From the NCBI RefSeq assembly GCF_000513135.1, contig NZ_BAUV01000033.1, positions 1-49,240 of the forward strand: DNA of 49,240 nucleotides, read 5' to 3'. The DNA is from Halalkalibacter akibai JCM 9157 (lineage in GTDB: Bacteria > Bacillota > Bacilli > Bacillales > Bacillaceae_D). Below, piece by piece: positions 17,043 through 25,770 of the stretch. Made by a program: the position numbers and the translations under genes. The first letter of the stretch is position 1. Every line of letters begins with the position of its first letter. A model generated the notes under the pieces. That model searched no databases and was not told the DNA's origin. It saw only the letters and a list, made by a program, of their open reading frames with translations.

Positions 17043-18536
17043 TTACTTTCTAATATTTAATAAAGCACGTTCAGCATTAACAATTCCATGTCCGTAAAAT
17101 TCATCATATCCATTTTTTCCTGCATCTACTGCCGTTTGCTGTAGTCTTGCTTGCACTTGGTTCGGAGAAGGCTTTTTACCTGTTTCTGCTAATACTTGAG
17201 CAATGTAAGCTGCTGCGACACCAGAAACTTGTGGAGCAGCCATTGATGTACCGCCTTTCCAGCCATAGCCCTTTCCAAATAATGCTTCGGCTTCAGGACC
17301 TCTTCCTCCAAATTCCATATATGTTGGAACGGCACTTAAAACTAGATATTTACTTCCTTCTGTACGAGTAGGACCTAAATCTCCACCAGGAGCTCCAAGG
17401 TCAATCGCGCCGTTACCGTAATTGGAGTAAAATGCTAAGCGATCTTCCGTACCGAATCCACCACCAGTTGCCGAAACTGTGATAACACCCGGAATTTGAG
17501 CTGGCACAAAGAAAACAGCTCCTCTAGCTTCCCAACCATCATTACGATTCGCATTTTGCCAATCTGCAACTTTAGCTGGACTCTTTAAATCTTGTTCAGA
17601 GTTACCAGCAGAAGATACCACTGTTACTCCTTTGTTAACCGCATAACGAATTGCGCGAATATAAGCTACAAAATCAGCTGCACTATTTCCACCACGAACT
17701 TTCTCGCCTGTCTCAGGATCTGTATAGAACCATTGACCAAGAAGTCTAGTGCCACCTAAGCTCATGTTAATCACATCAGCACCATCATCTGCAGCTGCCA
17801 TAATAGCATCTGTAATCCAAATTTGCTGAGCTCCACCACTAGCACCGAATACACGGTATGATCTTAAAGTGACTCCAGGAGCAACACCTTTCATGCTACC
17901 ATCAGCACCAATCGTTCCTGCAACATGTGTACCATGACTGTTATAGTCCCAAGAGTCTGTAACACCTTCAGTTCCAGGGACGAATGTTTTTGAGTTCTCT
18001 AGATCTACATTGTCCTTCAAATCAGGATGGTCAAAATCAAAGCCACTATCAATAACCGCTACAACCACTTCACTTCTAGCATCTTTATAAAGGTCATGAC
18101 TAGCACCATTGTTGGTAACTTGTTCAATATCCCACTGATAGCCAGATTCCCAAATGTTATTTATAGGAGGGGGTGTTTGAGTTGTTTCTTCATTCACTTC
18201 ATTAAATTCTGGTAAATCAAGGCTAACCTCTTGAGAAGGTCCGATAGATAGAACGTCGCGATTGTTCATCATTTCTTTTAGGAAAGAACCAGGAGAATTT
18301 GTTTCTACTTCAATAACTCCAATTTTTGATACTTCATATGTAATTTCACCACCTGCTGCTGCGACGATCTCTTCCACATCACCTGGTAAACTCTCTGATT
18401 TAAAAACAACTAAAAGACGTTCGGTGTTTCCTTTTGTTTTAACTGAATCAGTTGCAAACACAGGAAAACTCATAGTGGATAAAGCTAATACAAATACTAG
18501 AAATAGGATAGACGTTTTTCTAAGCACTCTGTTCAT
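17043..18536 (-). CDS. Secreted subtilisin-like serine protease (S8)
   Basis: 497 residues. A signal peptide (KKxx-type basic start, hydrophobic 10-26, cleavage near FATD at 28-30) is followed by a propeptide (about 35-110, I9-like) and a subtilase domain. The catalytic triad is D163 (VIDSG), H201 (NSHGTHVAGT) and S431 (GTSMAAP), with oxyanion N312 (SSAGN). The propeptide-to-catalytic linker is acidic and proline-rich (about 111-125). No C-terminal anchor or repeat is visible, so it should be released outside the cell, where it would serve protein scavenging or processing. ATG 18536 has AAAGGAG seven bases upstream. The gene is monocistronic, with its own terminator. Confidence 0.92.
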   Translation of the reverse strand: MNRVLRKTSILFLVFVLALSTMSFPVFATDSVKTKGNTERLLVVFKSESLPGDVEEIVAAAGGEITYEVSKIGVIEVETNSPGSFLKEMMNNRDVLSIGPSQEVSLDLPEFNEVNEETTQTPPPINNIWESGYQWDIEQVTNNGASHDLYKDARSEVVVAVIDSGFDFDHPDLKDNVDLENSKTFVPGTEGVTDSWDYNSHGTHVAGTIGADGSMKGVAPGVTLRSYRVFGASGGAQQIWITDAIMAAADDGADVINMSLGGTRLLGQWFYTDPETGEKVRGGNSAADFVAYIRAIRYAVNKGVTVVSSAGNSEQDLKSPAKVADWQNANRNDGWEARGAVFFVPAQIPGVITVSATGGGFGTEDRLAFYSNYGNGAIDLGAPGGDLGPTRTEGSKYLVLSAVPTYMEFGGRGPEAEALFGKGYGWKGGTSMAAPQVSGVAAAYIAQVLAETGKKPSPNQVQARLQQTAVDAGKNGYDEFYGHGIVNAERALLNIRK

Positions 18537-18763
18537 AATAAAACTCCTTTCAATAGTAGGGTAGTAGTGTTAGTCTGGGCCTCCTTTAAAATGAATTAGT
18601 TTAAGTGTAAAGGAAACCTGTTTTTATTTCGCATTACGAAGGACTTAATTTTCTGAATACGATGTTAGGAAAATGGAAAGATATTTTTCTGAATTTTGTC
18701 TAAGTATTGATTTAAATAGGAAGGAAGTAGGGCAGAGGTCATAGACTATAAATACCGATAAAC

Positions 18764-18800
18764 ATAAAAAACGGAGAGCAGGGGACCCGACTCTCCGTTT
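18764..18800 (-). terminator. Terminator of the ThuA/oxidoreductase cluster
   Basis: AAACGGAGAG (18769-18778) pairs with CTCTCCGTTT (18791-18800); on the minus strand a T6 run follows. It closes the minus-strand genes 18806-21847. Confidence 0.88.
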
Positions 18801-18805
18801 ATAAC

Positions 18806-19906
18806 TTATGCTTTATTAGGAAACTGAAAATCTGTAGCCAAAGGTTGTGGTTTTGCGCATGTGCTTTCCATTTTATAATACGTACCACTAGCACCAGCAT
18901 CATGAAAAGCATGCATAGCTTCTAAGGCATGATAAGCAAGCTCACCATTTGCTCTGTGTATACGGCCTTCTTTAATCGCAAGTGCCATATCAGCCACCCC
19001 AATACCGCGACTATTATCGTCGTATCCGTGTGTTAAAGGAATCTCGACAAAATGCTTCTCGTCTCTTTTTCTAATTTGAACAGGACCACCAAATGTATTT
19101 GGATCTGGAACTAATAAGGTCCCCTCGCTACCGTAAATTTCAATAGGAGGAAGACTAGAGCCACCAAATGCGTCAAAGCTGGTCACGATTGTTCCAATCG
19201 CTCCAGAAGTAAATTCCATCACTCCAGAAATATGAGTTGGTGTTTGTACTGTAATTTTTTCGCCAGCTTTTGGTTCACTTGTGATCGTACGTTCTGGATA
19301 ACTAATTCTAGCAGCGCCAGAAATACGGTCAATAGGGCCAAGCATTGAAATCAAAGCTGTTAAGTAATAAGGACCCATATCAAACATAGGGCCACCACCA
19401 ACATCATAATAGAAGGCTGGATCTGGATGCCAGTGTTCATGACCACGGTAAATCATAAAAGCGGTGGCCCCAATTGGAGTTCCAATTTCCCCTTTTTCGA
19501 TTAATTCAATCGCGGTTTGAATTCCGCCACCTAAAAAGGTATCTGGTGCACTGCCAACTAGAAGACCTTTTTCACGAGCAACCGTTAGGATTTGTTGACC
19601 TTCTTCACGAGTGACAGCGAGTGGCTTCTCTGTATACACGTGCTTTCCAGCTTCTAATGCTTGAATACAAACTGTTGCATGTGCTTTAGGTATTGTTAAA
19701 TTGATAATTAAGTCAATGGTAGGATCAGCTAATATATCCTCAACACTATAAGCATTAACATTGTATGTCTCAGCTTGTGCTTTAGCGCGTTCGATATCTA
19801 AATCAGCACATCCAACTAAATGAATGTGACCAAATTCTTGGCAGTTTTTTAGGTAAATCGAACTTATATTTCCACAACCAATGATACCAACATTTATTTT
19901 CTCCAT
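18806..19906 (-). CDS. Gfo/Idh/MocA-family oxidoreductase
   Basis: 366 residues. Rossmann fingerprint VGIIGCGNISSIYL, EKPLAV with the catalytic-type lysine, and a C-terminal substrate domain. At the position where relatives have an Asp-Gly-x-His motif it shows FDMGPYYLTAL, so Tyr replaces the His; this is seen in some family branches and could change substrate choice. ATG 19906 is preferred (GGAGG seven bases upstream) over the TTG at 19912. It is the third gene of a minus-strand set (20687 oxidoreductase, 19937 ThuA-like, this gene) with spacings of 21 and about 30 bases, clearly one operon. Likely an NAD-dependent sugar or glycoside dehydrogenase. Confidence 0.86.
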   Translation of the reverse strand: MEKINVGIIGCGNISSIYLKNCQEFGHIHLVGCADLDIERAKAQAETYNVNAYSVEDILADPTIDLIINLTIPKAHATVCIQALEAGKHVYTEKPLAVTREEGQQILTVAREKGLLVGSAPDTFLGGGIQTAIELIEKGEIGTPIGATAFMIYRGHEHWHPDPAFYYDVGGGPMFDMGPYYLTALISMLGPIDRISGAARISYPERTITSEPKAGEKITVQTPTHISGVMEFTSGAIGTIVTSFDAFGGSSLPPIEIYGSEGTLLVPDPNTFGGPVQIRKRDEKHFVEIPLTHGYDDNSRGIGVADMALAIKEGRIHRANGELAYHALEAMHAFHDAGASGTYYKMESTCAKPQPLATDFQFPNKA

Positions 19907-19936
19907 GACCAATCCTCCAAGTAGACAAGTTTATTG

Positions 19937-20665
19937 TTACTGACTATCTCCCATACCCGTATAAGATCTGCCATTAGATGATACAGGTTGAGCTCCGTAC
20001 AATGTTTTTCCTTCTGCAGCCCATAGGAAACCACGGCGCATAATTTTTGAAACTTCTGGCATGGCAACAATGTTTGCTACATGGCCCAGTGAGTTGTAGA
20101 ATACACGACCTTGGCCCCAACGCTTCGTCCAAACGACAGGCATATCAACTGCTTTGTTCATTGCATGTGGACCATCCACAACCGGGAAGCGAGTGGTGGC
20201 TAGAACTTCAACAGCTGGGTCAACATGTAAGTAATACTGTTCACTTACCACTTTAAAATCAGACATACCTTCAAGAAGAGGGCTTGACGAGTGTTTAATA
20301 TTTACCATATACTCAACCCCATCATTACCAGGGTGAGCAACCCAGTTACCACCGGTCATGAATTGCCAGTCGACATTGTTTCTAAATGAATCGCACATCC
20401 CACCGTGGCAGCCCGCTAGACCAACGCCGCTCATAATAGCTTCTGAAATATTTAATACATATTTCTTTTCGATTTCGCCCATTGTCCAGTGGGGGACGAT
20501 TAAATCAAGTGATTTTAACTTTTCAACATCCGCATACGAATCAAGTGAATGAGACACTTCCACTTGGAAGTTTTCTTCTTCTAGAATTCCTTTAAAAATG
20601 TTAGCAATTTGATCAGGTTCGTGACCATCCCAGCCACCCCATACGATTAATGCATTCTTTTTCAT
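19937..20665 (-). CDS. ThuA-like protein
   Basis: 242 residues, class I glutamine-amidotransferase-like fold of the ThuA family. Typical features are the N-terminal ALIVWGGWDGHEP, VGLAGCHGGMCDSF (the nucleophile-elbow-like segment around residue 84), the GGNWVAHPG segment, and WTKRWGQGRVFYNSLGH near the end. Rhizobial ThuA works with ThuB, a Gfo/Idh/MocA dehydrogenase, in converting trehalose-type disaccharides through a 3-keto form. The neighbours here on both sides are such dehydrogenases. No signal peptide, so cytosolic. The exact chemistry of ThuA-like proteins is not settled; a role on 3-keto sugars is inference. Confidence 0.85.
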   Translation of the reverse strand: MKKNALIVWGGWDGHEPDQIANIFKGILEEENFQVEVSHSLDSYADVEKLKSLDLIVPHWTMGEIEKKYVLNISEAIMSGVGLAGCHGGMCDSFRNNVDWQFMTGGNWVAHPGNDGVEYMVNIKHSSSPLLEGMSDFKVVSEQYYLHVDPAVEVLATTRFPVVDGPHAMNKAVDMPVVWTKRWGQGRVFYNSLGHVANIVAMPEVSKIMRRGFLWAAEGKTLYGAQPVSSNGRSYTGMGDSQ

Positions 20666-20686
20666 TTAAAACAGCCCCTTTTTTAA

Positions 20687-21847
20687 TTAAAGTTTTGAAA
20701 CGTCAACCCAACTACGTTCGTTTATAGAATGTTCTACAGCTTCTAGTACTTGCTGGCACTTAACTCCATCATGGAAGTTAGGAACCGGTTGGCGATCCTC
20801 TTTAAGCGCTTCCATTAGTTCGACAGCTGAATGGATAAATGTGTGCTCATATCCAATCGTATGTCCAGCAGGCCACCATACATCTGAATAAGCGTGAGCA
20901 GCATCTGTTGCTAATACTCGACGGAACCCTTGAACATCTTCTTTATCATCGACGAAGTAAACTTGCAATTCATTCATGCGCTCAAAGTCAAAGATGACAC
21001 TTCCTTTGCTACCGTTAATCTCAAACGAATTCGTACTACGGTGTCCTGTTGCAAAACGTGTAGCTTCAAAACTACCAATTGCTCCATTTGCAAAGCGAGC
21101 TAAAAATAACGTGGCATCATCGACGGTCACTGGACCTTTTTCACCACCTTGACTTCCGGTTGCTGTAAGACCAGTCATGTTTGATGGAAGAGGGCGCTCT
21201 TTAATAAACGTTTCACTCATCCCCATTACTTCGCTAATATCACCAATTAGATAATGCGCCATGTCAATAAGGTGAGCTCCTAGATCGCCATGTGAACCAG
21301 ACCCAGCAATTTCTTTTTGTAGACGCCAGACAAGAGGGAAGTCAGGGTCAATAATCCAATCTTGTAGAAACCAAGCACGAAAATGATAAATCTCTCCTAA
21401 TCTTCCTTCGTCAACGAGTTTCTTAGCCAACATAACGGCAGGGGCAAAACGATAGTTAAAGCCAACCATATGTTTAACACCTGCCGCTTCAACTGCTTCA
21501 AGCATTTCTCTAGAATCCTTTAATGTAAGCGCTAACGGTTTTTCGCAAAAAACATGTTTACCTGCCTTTGCCGCTTCAATGGCAATCTCTTTATGTACAT
21601 CACTAGGTGCATTAATATCAATTAAATCAATATCATCTCGTTTTATTAGTTCTTTCCAATCAGTTGTGTATTCTTGCCAGCCAAACTGAGTCGCCGCTTC
21701 AGCAACGTCCTTTGGATTACGACCACAAATCACTTTCATTTCGGGATGAATATGTTTTGGGAAAAACATAGGAAGATCACGGTAAGCATGACTATGAGCT
21801 TTACCCATAAACTTATATCCGATCATACCAATATTAATTTTTTCCAT
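20687..21847 (-). CDS. Gfo/Idh/MocA-family oxidoreductase
   Basis: 386 residues. N-terminal IGMIGYKFMGKAHSHAY (an M-G-K-x-H-S variant of the Rossmann loop common in putative glycoside dehydrogenases), EKPLAL near residue 100, and GDLGAHLIDMAHYLIG with the Asp/His pair of the active site. It is the promoter-proximal gene of the ThuA operon. The stop of the broken LacI gene lies 13 bases upstream of its start, so regulator and enzymes probably shared a transcript. AGGAGTAAAT precedes the ATG. It differs clearly from the other oxidoreductase of the operon, so the two probably act on different carbons or in sequence. Confidence 0.87.
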   Translation of the reverse strand: MEKINIGMIGYKFMGKAHSHAYRDLPMFFPKHIHPEMKVICGRNPKDVAEAATQFGWQEYTTDWKELIKRDDIDLIDINAPSDVHKEIAIEAAKAGKHVFCEKPLALTLKDSREMLEAVEAAGVKHMVGFNYRFAPAVMLAKKLVDEGRLGEIYHFRAWFLQDWIIDPDFPLVWRLQKEIAGSGSHGDLGAHLIDMAHYLIGDISEVMGMSETFIKERPLPSNMTGLTATGSQGGEKGPVTVDDATLFLARFANGAIGSFEATRFATGHRSTNSFEINGSKGSVIFDFERMNELQVYFVDDKEDVQGFRRVLATDAAHAYSDVWWPAGHTIGYEHTFIHSAVELMEALKEDRQPVPNFHDGVKCQQVLEAVEHSINERSWVDVSKL

Positions 21848-21860
21848 TTTATTTACTCCT

Positions 21861-22884
21861 TTATTTCAATATAGTTCGAACAGATTCCCGTTCCATAATT
21901 GTAACAGGTAATCGTACACGAAGTTGCTCCGTTGGTGGCTTTTCTAACATTTCAAGTACTTTCTCAGCGGCAATTTGGCCTAAGTCAAAAAGGGGAACCT
22001 TCACAGAGCTTAGTTTTGGAATAGTCATTGTCGCGATGTCTGAATCATCATACCCTATAATTCCGTAATCTTTTCCTGCATGAAAACCGTATTCCACCAA
22101 TCCTTGCATAAGACCAATAGCCATTCGGTCATTGGCAGTAAAAATAGCATCAATTTGGTCCATCTTTGCGGCAATTTCTTTTGCGGCCTTTAGCCACTTG
22201 TTCGACTGTAATTACCTTCAAAAATCAAATCAGAGGTAAGTTTGAGTCCCGACTTCTTCAATGCGTCTTGATATCCGGATAAGCGTTCACTACTGTTAGA
22301 GAACCGAATTGGTCCATTTAAGAAAGCAATCCGCTTGAATCCTTTTTGAATAAGCAAAGTAACAGCATCGAAGCTTCCTTCATAATGCATAGCGTCAATT
22401 GAATGAAAAGGAAGATTAGCGTAAGTTTGATTAACTAGGCAATAGGGAAAGTGCCTCTCATGTAATTTCTTTAGTTGCTCTAGCTCACCTGGTGTCTCCT
22501 TAGCGCCAAGAATAATACATCCATCAACTTTTTGTGTCTGAAAAAGTTGCACGTAATCTTTTGGTTCAGTAGAAGATTGGAAGAGAAGTAGCAAACCGTA
22601 ATCCTTTTGCCCTAAAGTAAATCCAATCCCACTTAAGATTTCTGAAAAATAATTAGTAGTTAATAAATGTACTTTTGGCATATAAGGAACGATAACACCA
22701 ATGTTACGGCTTTTTCCTTTTGCAAAACTTTGAGCTATTGCATTAGGGTGGTAATTTAACTCATTAGCAGCTTCAAGAACTTTACGCTTTGTTTCTTCCC
22801 GAAGTGTGTAACATTGTTAAAAACTCGTGATACGGTTGCTTCGGAGACTCCGGCTAGGTTGGCAACATCTTTTCTTTTAGCTAT
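21861..22884 (-). pseudogene. LacI-family regulator, degraded (two frameshifts, lost start codon)
   Basis: Three frames together form a complete LacI/PurR-type repressor. Frame one (from 22884) gives AKRKDVANLAGVSEATVSRVFNN, the DNA-binding helix-turn-helix. Frame two resumes with REETKRKVLEAANELNYHPNA and runs to 22190. Frame three resumes with KAAKEIAAKMDQ and ends at 21861 after the ligand-binding domain. One base is missing near 22805-22808 (VTP-LREE junction) and one near 22190-22192 (SGYK-AAK junction). At the expected start the codon is ATA (22884-22882), eight bases after GGAGG. Three independent lesions favour real decay over sequencing error. An intact version would have controlled the ThuA operon directly downstream. 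Confidence 0.85.
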
Positions 22885-23076
22885 GGTAATCTCCTCCAAG
22901 TAAGTAGTTAGTAATGTACACGTGTTCATTATATGAGCAATTAATCAAATAATCAATCATTTTTATTAACTTTATAAAATCTTTTAAATTCTTAGAGAGC
23001 TAAACCGTGTAAATTGTAAAAAGCATTATAGATCTTGTTAGAAGGTAGAATGAATTTTTTAGAAAAAGCTACTTAG

Positions 23077-23109
23077 AAAGAACCCTTAGCAGTATGCTAA
23101 GGGTTCTTT
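23077..23109 (-). terminator. Terminator of the HMA gene
   Basis: AAAGAACCCTTAGCA and TGCTAAGGGTTCTTT form a perfect 15-bp stem around GTA, directly after the stop codon of the minus-strand gene. The T-run is short. Confidence 0.85.
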
Positions 23110-23316
23110 CTAGATAATTAGGTAACCTGATTCCCGTACGGCATCTTGAAGCTCATATAAATCAGTTATTGTTTCGTCGTATTGCACTTGGACAAGATCA
23201 TTATTCTCATTTCCTTTTACCATAATAACACCATGAACGGTCATTAATGCCTCTTCAACAGTTGGTATACAATGACCACAACTCATTTTTTCAACTTGCA
23301 GTGATACGTTCTTCAA
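23110..23316 (-). CDS. CopZ-like heavy-metal-associated (HMA) protein
   Basis: 68 residues, a single HMA ferredoxin-like domain. The metal site is MSCGHC (C13 and C16). These proteins bind Cu(I) or a similar soft metal and hand it to a P-type ATPase or repressor. No copper ATPase or CsoR is next to it, so it stands alone between the LacI remnant and the MATE gene. The start is TTG 23316 with GGAGAGA at normal spacing. The final residues (RESGYLII) are more hydrophobic than in B. subtilis CopZ. Confidence 0.85.
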   Translation of the reverse strand: MKNVSLQVEKMSCGHCIPTVEEALMTVHGVIMVKGNENNDLVQVQYDETITDLYELQDAVRESGYLII

Positions 23317-23393
23317 ATAGATCTCTCCTTGAGTTCTTTTTCTTATTTTTTTAAAGTTTTTATTTTTCTATACAAGAAATGTGTTGTAAAATA

Positions 23394-23429
23394 AATCACC
23401 CCCACAAGGTCAAGTGTCCTTGTGGGGGT
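23394..23429 (-). terminator. Terminator of the MATE gene
   Basis: ACCCCCACAAGG (23398-23409) and CCTTGTGGGGGT (23418-23429) form a strong 12-bp stem. On the minus strand it is followed by GATTTATTTTA. Confidence 0.88.
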
Positions 23430-23436
23430 AGATAAA

Positions 23437-24807
23437 TTAACCTGTAACTTCAATCTTTTTCTTCTCATGCTTAACAAGAACTTTTTTCTCCCAGACCCGG
23501 CTTCGCCAACGGCGGTATAGTACTAAGCCCCTTAGCCATTCGTCGGCAATAAATGCAATCCAAATGCCGAACAAGCCAAATCCCCAGTGGATGCCTAGGA
23601 GGTAGTACATCGGGACGCTAAATCCCCAGATAATGATGAAAGAGCACATCATCACAAAGCGAGCGTCACCTGCCGCTTGAATTGCTTGACCAAGAACAAT
23701 GTTAAAACACCGACCTGGTTCAAGAAGAAGGCCCATGATTAGTAATGTTGCACCGGTATAAACAATAAGAGGATTATCTGTAAAAATCCCCATTAACTGT
23801 TCTCTAAATAAAGCAATCAATGTAGCAGCTCCTAGAGCAAGTAGCATACTTAGCTTTAAATTTCTCATTCCTTCTTTATAGGCTTTATCAAACTCGCCTG
23901 CCCCTATTAAATGGCCAACAATAATTTGAGTTCCTCGTCCTAAAGAAAGCGAGAAAATGATAATGAAAAATAAGATATTTAACGTGTAAATTCTAGTCGT
24001 TAACAGTTCGGGGCCTAAAACAACAATAAAACCAGTCGTTACAATTTGGCTCATAGAGTAGGATAATTGACCAATAGCTGTAGGAATTCCAACACCTAAA
24101 ATTTTATAAAAACGGTCCTTTTGCCAATCAATCATGTCTTTAAATTTCAGCTGAATATCAACTCGTTTAAACAAAATCATAAAATTAACGATTAAACCTA
24201 AAAATTGACTGACAACAGTTGAAATGGCAACACCAGTTACCCCTAACTGTGGAAAACCAAACACTCCGAATATGAGCACGTAATTACCTATAATATTAAT
24301 AATATTCATCCCTACGGTTACAAACATCGTATCCCTTGTATATCCATGGGCTTGAATAATAGAAGAGAGTGTTAGCATTAGTGCCTGCAATACCAAACCT
24401 CCACCAACAATAACTAAAAAGATTCTTGCTTGATCAAATAACTCTTTCTCAAGCTGAAAGAAACTAAGGAAGAAGCCGCTAAAACAGATCATTATAATAC
24501 TAATAACTAATCCAAATAAGAAATTAAACGTAATGGCATTCCAGGCCAAACTGCGAATTTCATTATATTTCTTCGCACCTAGATACTGAGCAACTACAAC
24601 GGCAGCACCAGTTGCCCCAACTTGAAAAAGAAAGAAAAGAAACATAACAATCTGATTAGAAACTCCAACAGCTGCAACGGCGTCATCAGACACTTTACTT
24701 AACATAAACGTGTCGGCTGTTCTTAAGGTCATATGGAGGAAGGTTTCAATAAAGATAGGCCATGTAATTGCAAAAAGAGAAAGCTTTTTAACATCTTTTT
24801 TATCCAT
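23437..24807 (-). CDS. MATE-family multidrug/toxin efflux transporter
   Basis: 456 residues with about twelve membrane helices arranged as two MatE repeats (about 12-175 and 235-400). The first repeat opens with TWPIFIETFLHMTLRTADTFMLSKVSDDAVAAVGVSNQ, typical of the NorM/DinF branch. The C-terminus is basic (RRWRSRVWEKK). These proteins export cationic drugs or metabolites using Na+ or H+. The neighbouring plus-strand operon (25084 onward) is also an export system but is divergently transcribed. No local regulator is seen. Confidence 0.88.
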   Translation of the reverse strand: MDKKDVKKLSLFAITWPIFIETFLHMTLRTADTFMLSKVSDDAVAAVGVSNQIVMFLFFLFQVGATGAAVVVAQYLGAKKYNEIRSLAWNAITFNFLFGLVISIIMICFSGFFLSFFQLEKELFDQARIFLVIVGGGLVLQALMLTLSSIIQAHGYTRDTMFVTVGMNIINIIGNYVLIFGVFGFPQLGVTGVAISTVVSQFLGLIVNFMILFKRVDIQLKFKDMIDWQKDRFYKILGVGIPTAIGQLSYSMSQIVTTGFIVVLGPELLTTRIYTLNILFFIIIFSLSLGRGTQIIVGHLIGAGEFDKAYKEGMRNLKLSMLLALGAATLIALFREQLMGIFTDNPLIVYTGATLLIMGLLLEPGRCFNIVLGQAIQAAGDARFVMMCSFIIIWGFSVPMYYLLGIHWGFGLFGIWIAFIADEWLRGLVLYRRWRSRVWEKKVLVKHEKKKIEVTG

Positions 24808-24984
24808 AAAAATCTCCTAAGTTTAATTATAGTTTAATAGAAAACGTTAATCATAAAAGTTAGTTTATTCACTGAACTATGTTATTATTCTTTTAATAGT
24901 AATACAGAAAACGGAAATAGCAACAAGAATTTTATATTTAATTCTGTAAAAAAGAATTCTTTAAGCGCCAGATAATGAGTTAGG

Positions 24985-24993
24985 TGTTATAAT
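24985..24993 (+). promoter_or_regulatory. Extended -10 promoter of the MacB-like operon
   Basis: TGTTATAAT is a full extended -10 (TGn plus TATAAT) about 90 bases before the first start codon. No good -35 is present at 17 bases, which is normal for this promoter type. Confidence 0.5.
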
Positions 24994-25083
24994 ACTTACA
25001 ATTCACAACTAACGAAATATTCTAATATTTATTCAGTGGTGTGGAGAAGAAGATTGATAACTCAAGAGGGGCTGTGATAGCCA

Positions 25084-25770
25084 GTGGAGACAATTGTAAA
25101 AGCAGTAAATCTTACAAAAAGTTTTGAAAGCGCTAACAAAAAAGTGGAGGTGTTAAAGAATCTTGAATTCTCGATCATGCCACATACGTTAACAGCTTTA
25201 AAAGGAAGATCAGGATCAGGAAAAACAACATTATTAAATTTAATTGGAGCTTTAGATCAGCCCACTGAAGGAGAGGTCTATTTTGAAGAGACTCCAATAA
25301 GTAGATTAAAAGATAAGGAAAGCTCTGAACTCAGAAGAGTAAAGATGGGTTTTATTTTTCAATCGTTTGGTCTTGTTCCTTTACTAAGCGTTGAAGAAAA
25401 TGTTGAATTTGGACTTCGTGTAGCTGGAGTACCGCGTAATGAGTGGAAGGAAAGAATTCAAGATGCAATTGATTTAGTAGGCCTCAACAAACGGGCAAAG
25501 CACAGACCATTTGAATTATCTGGTGGTGAGCAACAAAGAGTTGCAATTGCCAGAGCGATAGCGCCTAAGCCAGTTTTACTATTAGCTGATGAACCAACTG
25601 CTGAGCTAGATAGTCGGATGGCTTTTCACATTATTAACGTTTTTCAAGAACTTGTTCAAAACAAAGAAACAACGATTATTATGACGACACATGACCCTGG
25701 TATTTTAGACATGCTTGAGAATGTGTACACATTGGAGGATAGGAAGGTTTCTTATGAAAAAAAACTCTAA
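25084..25770 (+). CDS. ABC exporter ATPase (LolD/MacB type)
   Basis: 228 residues, one nucleotide-binding domain. Walker A GRSGSGKT, Q-loop FQSFGLVP, signature LSGGEQQRVAIARA, Walker B LLLADEPTAELD and switch His in TTHD are all intact. It belongs to the group that pairs with FtsX-like permeases. Start GTG 25084 is 12 bases after AGAGGGG, longer than ideal, but no better in-frame start exists. Its end overlaps the adaptor gene by 17 bases. A cre-like box lies inside the first 60 bases. A second, different ATPase ends the operon. Confidence 0.9.
   Translation: METIVKAVNLTKSFESANKKVEVLKNLEFSIMPHTLTALKGRSGSGKTTLLNLIGALDQPTEGEVYFEETPISRLKDKESSELRRVKMGFIFQSFGLVPLLSVEENVEFGLRVAGVPRNEWKERIQDAIDLVGLNKRAKHRPFELSGGEQQRVAIARAIAPKPVLLLADEPTAELDSRMAFHIINVFQELVQNKETTIIMTTHDPGILDMLENVYTLEDRKVSYEKKL
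25125..25138 (+). promoter_or_regulatory. cre-like box inside the ATPase gene
   Basis: TGAAAGCGCTAACA matches TGWAARCGYTWNCW at every position, 41 bases into the coding region. CcpA can block elongation from such positions in Bacillus. A chance match cannot be excluded because the codons are also normal for the protein. Confidence 0.3.

Noticed and set aside
17147-17371. Plus-strand frames across the subtilase gene
   Set aside because: They are shadows of the protease reading frame; the catalytic motifs are all on the minus strand.
22190-22681. A short free-standing sugar-binding-domain protein, and another at 21861-22163
   Set aside because: Both are in-order pieces of one LacI regulator, with the helix-turn-helix encoded upstream in a third frame.
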